A stretch of DNA of 49,490 nucleotides. It comes from Kamptonema formosum PCC 10802. GTDB lineage: Bacteria > Cyanobacteriota > Cyanobacteriia > Cyanobacteriales > Oscillatoriaceae. A program made the translations under genes and the position numbers. The stretch spans positions 3,828,720 to 3,878,209 of the forward strand of contig NZ_KB235948.1 of assembly GCF_000332335.1 (NCBI RefSeq), written 5' to 3'. Shown here in pieces: positions 44,124 through 49,490 of the stretch. The notes beneath the pieces are model-generated. The model was not told the DNA's origin, did not search any database, and saw only the letters and a list, made by a program, of their open reading frames with translations. The stretch's first letter is position 1; every line of letters starts with the position of its first letter.

Positions 44124-45250
44124 CGGTCTACTGATGCTGATAGAAGTTTTTGTGCTTGCCGTCCAATCAGCCCCACTGTTGCTAGCCCTTTGAGCGCGAT
44201 GTTCCCAGGACAGACTTGATGAAGACGAGTCTGTCCGCTATTTTTCGGCAAATCCTCAATCTCTGTTCCTAGACTAAGACATTTTTCGCTCGCCGTCGAG
44301 GGGTCTGGCATTTCGGGGGTCTGACCCCTTGCCCCTTGCCTTGGGAAAGGGGGGGAGAACTTTTCTCCCCTGTTCCCTGTTCCTTGTTCCTTCTTGCTTC
44401 CGAGCGGGAGAGCTGACGAAAATATAGGGGTTTTAGCAAGTGCGCGGGCCCGTCGGCATCAGGGGCTTTCCGGCCCTATGGGCCCTACTGGAATGAAAAA
44501 ACCTGCCCTTCAAGGACGCCCCTCCCACTCCCCAAATCCAAACCGCTACAAAGCACAATCTTTCCCAGAGCCGTCACGCGCTTTCGGAGAGTCTATTGTG
44601 GTTTGAGGTAATTTGTGAATTATATCATTTTTTGGGTTGGCAAGCAACATCCCTGCCATCTGCCCTGACGCCGCTGACAGTGGGATGCCCAGAAATGCTG
44701 AAATGGTGTGGGGGCCGGTTTAGCCCACTTTGCCGCAGGGTAACATATATTTTGGGCGAACCCGCCCCTAGAATGCAATAGCGCATCAGGGAAAGGCCAC
44801 CGCCCGATTTCCGGGGGCCGGTGGCCGGTCAGCTGAACAGCTGCTCCCGGAGCGCCGGCAATGGCCACCGCCGGCACTTCAACCGCCGGTGCCGGCGGTC
44901 ACAGCCTTGTGAGAGAGAAATCTTCCTCGCCCAGGGAGCCCACTTGCCGGCACCGCTGCGGAGCTTCCCGAACAGCGCACGCTCACAGGCATTGGGGCAC
45001 CGGCGCTCTCGCCGGTGCGGCATCTGAATTCGCCCCGACATCTGTCCGGCGATGTCGGGGCAGAAAACTTATGCCTGCCACCTGCCGTGGGACGGATATA
45101 TTTCTGCTAGATTATCTTTAGAATCAACCGGCATCCGTTGAGCTGCCCCATATCATCCGCGTAAAATCCAGGGGAGGAATCAGAGGCGGTATCGCTCACG
45201 TTAAATGTCCATCCCTCCCCAGCTGCCATCAAGTTAGAGGAGCTAGCAAT
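44124..45250. other. Long intergenic region between two divergent cyclase genes
   Basis: No gene is supported in these 1.1 kb; the short frames are GC-rich and unlike any family. It holds simple C-rich sequence (44330-44400), an AT-rich patch near 44600-44640 and three strong hairpins listed separately. GAGGAG at 45237-45242 is the ribosome site of the next gene. Confidence 0.55.
44882..45060. repeat. Three GC-rich hairpins upstream of the GAF-PAS cyclase-like gene
   Basis: ACCGCCGG-TG-CCGGCGGT lies at 44882-44899. GCACCGGCG/CGCCGGTGC with a 4-nt loop lies at 44997-45018. CCCCGACATC/GATGTCGGGG with an 8-nt loop lies at 45033-45060. They lie 190-370 bp before the ATG. Confidence 0.8.
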
Positions 45251-48200
45251 ATGCTTAACACCGACGGTAGTTTTAGTGCCAGTCTCTACGAGATGTGGCA
45301 TGAAATTACCATAAAGACAGCCAAATTAATGGGGGCTGACCGCGCGACTATTTTTTTAATAGATGAACAAAAGAACGAACTCTGTTCAATTGCTTCCAGT
45401 GGTGATGGCGGAGTCTTAGAAATAAGGATTCCCGCAAATCAGGGGATTGCCGGTGAGGTGGCAGCACTCAAGAAAAGCGTCAATCTTCCCAGGGATTGCA
45501 ATGAAAGTCTTGGCTTAGCTATGCGAGATATGGATCGCAAAACCGGATACTGCACCCATTCTCTACTGGCACTGCCCCTGTTTAATGAGAGAGGCAAGCT
45601 GATTGCAGCTGTCCAACTTCTCAACAAGCTGAAGAGCCCTGACAAACCGTCAGCGCCCCTGTCTGAAAGAGTTGACCCATCAGGATTTACGCGAGCCGAC
45701 GAAGCGCGGTTTGCCGAATTTGCCCCTCTGCTCCTGCCGGTTCTGGAACGGTGCCTCAAGGAGATATTAGCTGCCGGTGCGCCGGCAACTTCTCGGGAGA
45801 CTTCCCCCTCTGAATTTCGGCAGGCAACCGCAGAAAAGGGAGAAAGGTCTAGTGAAAGCGCCCCGCCGGCTTCCCACAGCATACAGGCTTTCAATGAAAA
45901 CTTTGAAATCCTCAATGTTATCTTTGACAGGGGGCTGGAGGCCACGCTGCAGGAGATGTTGCGGGCTGCCAGCCAAAAAGCGGGAGAATTGCTCAATGCC
46001 GACCGGACGAGGATTTTTATTTTTGATGAGGCCAGCAGTGAGCTGTGGGCGGTGGCGGACGGTGCGGAGGGAGCTTTGGAAAGTGGCATTCCTGCGGGGA
46101 AAGGGATCGTGGGGGAGGTGGCAGCGACAAAGAGAGCGGTGAATATACCGCTGGATTTTTTTGACGATCCGCGCTCGGCAGATGCTAAGAAATTTTACCA
46201 GAAAACCGGATACCGCACCTACACGGCGCTGGCAGTGCCGGTGCAGAGTCAGGGGGGAGATTTAGTTGCGGTCGTCCTGTTCCTCAACAAGTTGAAAAAA
46301 GACCGCCTGGCAAGCGCTACCCTAGCGGAGAGAATTGATACAAAGAGCTTTACGGAGGCGGATAAAGCGCTTTTCGAGCGAGAAGTCCCGCAGATTCGCC
46401 TGATTCTGGAAAGATGCCGGCTGCTTTACGCAGCAGCCCAGAAACAGCGCTCAGCTACAGCGCTGATGGAAGCCACGCGCTCTCTGGCACAGAGCAGTTT
46501 GGATTTAGACGCAACTCTCCAACGGGTGATGGGGCAGGCGTTGGGGCTGGCGAACGCAGATCGCTGCACCCTGTGGGTTTTAGACCGGGAGCGCGACGAG
46601 CTGTGGACAAAAATCCCCCTAGCCGGTATTTTAAAAGAAATTCGCCTGCCGGTGGGGGTGGGTTTTGTTGGGCGAGTCGCGGCAACCGGCGAGCCGGTTA
46701 ATATTCCTTTTGACCTGTACGACTGTCCCGATACGGAGACGGTGAAAAAAATGGACCGTGATGTGGGCGGCTATCGCAGCTGCAGCATGCTGTGCGTGCC
46801 GGTGATCAACCCCGATGGGGAGCTGATTGCTGTCACCCAATTAATCAACAAGACAAAACAGGGCGAGAGCTCCATTTACGATCCCGATGACTGGCCAAAT
46901 GCTCCCAGTTGCTGGCAGGCGAGCTTTAATCACTCCGATCTGGAATTGATGCGGGCATTTAATATTCAAGCCGGCTGGCTGCTGGAAAAAGCCCAGCAGT
47001 TTGCAGCGATTGAGCAACACGAACAGATAGAGCGGGATATCCTTCGCTGTCTGTCCTATGGGGTAATTTCTGCGGATAAAGAAGGCCACATCCTTACTGT
47101 CAATGAAAGTGCGCAGCAGCTGATGGGCTACAGCGACGCCGACTGGCTGAAGGGGCGCTCGATTTGCGACCTGATTCAAATTCAGGACGCCGACTTGCCT
47201 GAATGCCTGCAAGCGGCAGTCGATGCCAAGGAGGAAAAAGACCGCAAGCAATTCTATCCGGAGCAAACTTTAATCCCTGTCGGAGGCGAACAGCGACAGA
47301 TTAACCTGTCGATTAATGCTATTGCGGATGCCGGTGACGCTACCCAGATCAAAGGCGTCGTGCTGGTTCTGGATGAAATTGGCGAGCGGAAACTTTTCCG
47401 GCGTTTCGTGAGTAACTCCATCACCCAGGAGGTGGGTTCCCAGGTGCGCGAGCGTGGGCGCAGCCGGTTGGGCGGCGAGCGCAAGGAAGTCTCGGTGCTG
47501 TTCTCCGGAATTCGCAGCTTCACCAGCTTGCTGGAAAACCTGGAGGATCAGGAGGTGCTGCTGCTGCTCAAAGAATATTTTCAGTCGATGACGGAGGCGG
47601 TTTTCAAGTACGGAGGCGTAATCGAGAAGTATATTGGCGACGCGATTATGGCGGTCTTTGGCGCGCCGGTGCTCCTGGAAGAGCACGCTTGGCGTGCGGT
47701 GCAAACGGCGGTGGAAATGCGCCGCCGGCTGGTGGAATTAAATGTCCGCCGCGTCGAAGATGGCAAACCCGCGATCCGCATTGGCATTGGCATCAACTCG
47801 GACACTGTACTCACCGGCAATATTGGCTCCTCTCAGCGCCTGGAATTGACCACGATTGGCGATGGCGTCAATCTCGGCGCTTACCTGGAACGGGTGAGCA
47901 AGCAATATGGCTGCGATATCATTATCAGCGACACGACCTACCAGCCCTGCGCTGACCGGGTGTGGGCCAGGGAACTGGACTTGATTGGCGTCAAGGGGAA
48001 ACACCACCCGGTGGCTATCTACCAGCTCGTGGCCCTCCGTTCCGAGGAGATTCCAGAAGAGAAGCGAATGGCGATCGAGCTGTACTCCCAAGGGCGCGAA
48101 CACTACCGCAATCGCCAGTTTGCCGAAGCTGCTGCTGCCTTTGGCCAAGTTCTGGAAATCTCCAGCTGGGACAAACCCGCCGCCATCCAGCAGGAGCGCT

Positions 48201-48268
48201 GCCAGCACTGGCTGCAAGAACCGCCCCCCGAAAACTGGGACGGTATCTGGTCTTTTGCCGAACTCTAG
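45251..48268 (+). CDS. GAF-GAF-GAF-PAS protein with degenerate class III cyclase domain
   Basis: This 1005-residue soluble protein has an ATG preceded by GAGGAG. GAF domains lie at about 5-180, 215-390 and 395-590. The first two share the IFLID/IFIFD, PANQGIAGEV and KTGYCTHS/KTGYRTYT pattern. A PAS domain follows at about 600-720, then the cyclase domain (about 745-935) and a short TPR-like tail. The layout resembles Anabaena CyaB1/CyaB2. Three catalytic positions can be checked. The first metal Asp is Gly753 (VLFSGIRSF). The second Asp797 is kept (EKYIGDAIMAVFG). The transition-state Arg, four residues after Asn874, is Tyr878 (VNLGAYLE). Cyclase activity is therefore doubtful. It may act as a cyclic-nucleotide sensor, a pseudo-enzyme, or a partner that completes another cyclase. 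Confidence 0.93.
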   Translation: MLNTDGSFSASLYEMWHEITIKTAKLMGADRATIFLIDEQKNELCSIASSGDGGVLEIRIPANQGIAGEVAALKKSVNLPRDCNESLGLAMRDMDRKTGYCTHSLLALPLFNERGKLIAAVQLLNKLKSPDKPSAPLSERVDPSGFTRADEARFAEFAPLLLPVLERCLKEILAAGAPATSRETSPSEFRQATAEKGERSSESAPPASHSIQAFNENFEILNVIFDRGLEATLQEMLRAASQKAGELLNADRTRIFIFDEASSELWAVADGAEGALESGIPAGKGIVGEVAATKRAVNIPLDFFDDPRSADAKKFYQKTGYRTYTALAVPVQSQGGDLVAVVLFLNKLKKDRLASATLAERIDTKSFTEADKALFEREVPQIRLILERCRLLYAAAQKQRSATALMEATRSLAQSSLDLDATLQRVMGQALGLANADRCTLWVLDRERDELWTKIPLAGILKEIRLPVGVGFVGRVAATGEPVNIPFDLYDCPDTETVKKMDRDVGGYRSCSMLCVPVINPDGELIAVTQLINKTKQGESSIYDPDDWPNAPSCWQASFNHSDLELMRAFNIQAGWLLEKAQQFAAIEQHEQIERDILRCLSYGVISADKEGHILTVNESAQQLMGYSDADWLKGRSICDLIQIQDADLPECLQAAVDAKEEKDRKQFYPEQTLIPVGGEQRQINLSINAIADAGDATQIKGVVLVLDEIGERKLFRRFVSNSITQEVGSQVRERGRSRLGGERKEVSVLFSGIRSFTSLLENLEDQEVLLLLKEYFQSMTEAVFKYGGVIEKYIGDAIMAVFGAPVLLEEHAWRAVQTAVEMRRRLVELNVRRVEDGKPAIRIGIGINSDTVLTGNIGSSQRLELTTIGDGVNLGAYLERVSKQYGCDIIISDTTYQPCADRVWARELDLIGVKGKHHPVAIYQLVALRSEEIPEEKRMAIELYSQGREHYRNRQFAEAAAAFGQVLEISSWDKPAAIQQERCQHWLQEPPPENWDGIWSFAEL

Positions 48269-49490
48269 CGGGCTCATCCCGTTAAAGTAAATGTCTGTGG
48301 TGCTGGGGTGCTAACCTAAGTGGCTACTGCTATAGCAGTAGGCAGTCAGTTTAGCACCTCGGAGGGAAGGCGTTGGTACGGCTTCGCCCTAGCCTCAAGG
48401 TTTCTGGGATCGGAGGGAACGCCTGTCCTACGTCCTTATCTAAGTGGCTACTGCTATATCCCTCTTCTGTCACTTTCAGGCAATTCGACGAATTTGCGCC
48501 ATTTCAGGCAACGGCAGAAGGACGCTATCGCGTCCCGCTTGCGCTTAGGCCAAACCCGCTTCGGCTTGGGTTTTAAGATTCTAGTTCTTCTCTTAAGTCC
48601 AAGGGAGGCGGACTTCGTTTGATGAGCCGCGATTTCAAGAAGCTGTTGGCGCTCTCGGTGAGGGGTTAGACCCTTATGCCGGTTTTTCCGGGTTCCTGGG
48701 CGGACATTGGTGCCACCGGCACTGCTGGTCAGTAAAGCCTCAAATGAGGCTGCGACTCGCTCTCTCACAAGGAATTCAGGGCTCTTCCCGGGTGGCGAGG
48801 GGTATAACCCCCCGTTAATTCGCCAACAGTCTCTTTCAATCGCCGGGAGCTTAAGTTGACACCGATGCCCCCCGTGGCCGCCCAGGGAGTGGCCGCCCAC
48901 GGAGTGGCCGGCCTCCTGACACCGGCGCGGATCGGGCGACCGCCCTGTCATCCTTTCGGGACAGTCGCGGCGGGAGTTGCCCCTACCATCCCTGCCGCCG
49001 TGCAGTAGCGCTATAGACGCGCCGCGCCTGCGGTCGATGGCCCAAAAGACAGGTGTTCTAGCGGCAAGAGCTGATTGACAAGAGTCTTTTTTAAGAGATT
49101 CCCCCTTGACACCGGCACCTTTTGGGTGTTATGCAGCAGTGTGCCGGCTGGCATGGCGGGCGGCTATAGAAATTTTTAATAATTTGGCTTAAGAATGATT
49201 TAATTTTTTAATGATTCCGCCCTCAGGCGTGCTAAAAACGCTCCCTCAGGGGGTGCGGAGGGGGTGCCGGTGCGGGGCATCTTTCTAAGTTACGGCTGTT
49301 TAATCATAACAAATCCCGGGGCTTCAGGCGAGCCTCGGCAAATATTATAAATACTAATCAAAAAGAGAAATCATTAAAATCCCAGGGTCAGAGGGGAGAG
49401 CGCAGAAGTTTGACAGCCAAAAAAAACTCGACTACAGTAAAAACAAGTACAGCCGCTCCGACAGGTGTGACGGAGAGATTCGTGCTACGA
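48269..49490. other. Terminal non-coding region with dispersed repeats
   Basis: No gene is supported over 1.2 kb. CTAAGTGGCTACTGCTATA occurs at about 48316 and 48441 and, in similar form, at 3827. TACGGCTTCGCCCTAG (near 48377) and GAACGCCTGTCCTACG (near 48417) also match 3760-3800. A GTGGCCGCCCA repeat lies at about 48868-48910. A minus-strand open frame at 48454-48951 is arginine-rich, crosses these repeats and has no recognised domain, so it is not called. The last 300 bp are AT-rich in part. Confidence 0.5.

Noticed and set aside
48454-48951. 165-residue minus-strand frame near the window end
   Set aside because: It is arginine-rich and crosses GTGGCCGCCCA and other dispersed repeats. A transposase remnant was considered but no motif could be found.

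Overview
The window looks like chromosomal DNA of a large-genome filamentous cyanobacterium, probably of the Oscillatoriales. This is inferred from gene content, not from a search. The pointers are a DUF928 protein, a CHAT protease, a CHASE3/multi-PAS kinase with an Rcp1-type regulator, CHASE2 and GAF-PAS class III cyclases, a carotenoid oxygenase, and several palindromic repeats of cyanobacterial type. An octamer TGCCGGTG/CACCGGCA is very frequent, while the usual cyanobacterial GCGATCGC is sparse. No rRNA, tRNA, CRISPR array or intact insertion sequence was recognised.

Layout. 1-2100 is non-coding: a tandem array of about 270-295 bp units with internal inverted repeats, then smaller palindromic repeats. 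2.1-5.3 kb holds an Ntn-hydrolase and a CHAT protease, both on the minus strand. 5.7-9.1 kb is a two-gene two-component operon. 9.1-9.8 kb is a 214-bp tandem hairpin repeat. 9.8-13.5 kb is a large PAS/GAF/GGDEF/EAL protein. 14.3-15.6 kb is a wrecked histidine kinase. 16.4-22.6 kb is a probable biosynthetic locus: an asparagine-synthetase-like protein, a divergent PLP-decarboxylase-like protein and a zinc-ribbon membrane protein in one operon, facing a second asparagine-synthetase-like gene. A lipid kinase and a multi-PAS histidine kinase follow. 26.7-36.5 kb is an accessory stretch around metH: toxin-antitoxin genes, gene fragments, two striking repeat arrays and an AT-rich MotA/ExbB-MotB-like gene pair. 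36.7-41.7 kb returns to ordinary genes (carotenoid oxygenase, PEBP lipoprotein, YbjQ, TPR protein, DUF928). 42.1-48.3 kb has two class III cyclase-domain proteins. The last 1.2 kb is non-coding.

How the genes work together. Signalling dominates: two intact histidine kinases, one response regulator, one c-di-GMP protein and two nucleotide-cyclase proteins, one of which has lost key catalytic residues. The best candidates for undescribed biology are (i) the asparagine-synthetase-like/decarboxylase-like locus, where both synthetase homologues lack the glutaminase cysteine and the decarboxylase homologue lacks both its PLP lysine and its catalytic cysteine, and (ii) the AT-rich proton-channel pair, which resembles Zorya or Exb/Mot stators but has a novel C-terminal domain. 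Repeats also enter coding sequence: they contribute peptide to the GGDEF domain, to metH and to an asparagine-synthetase-like protein.
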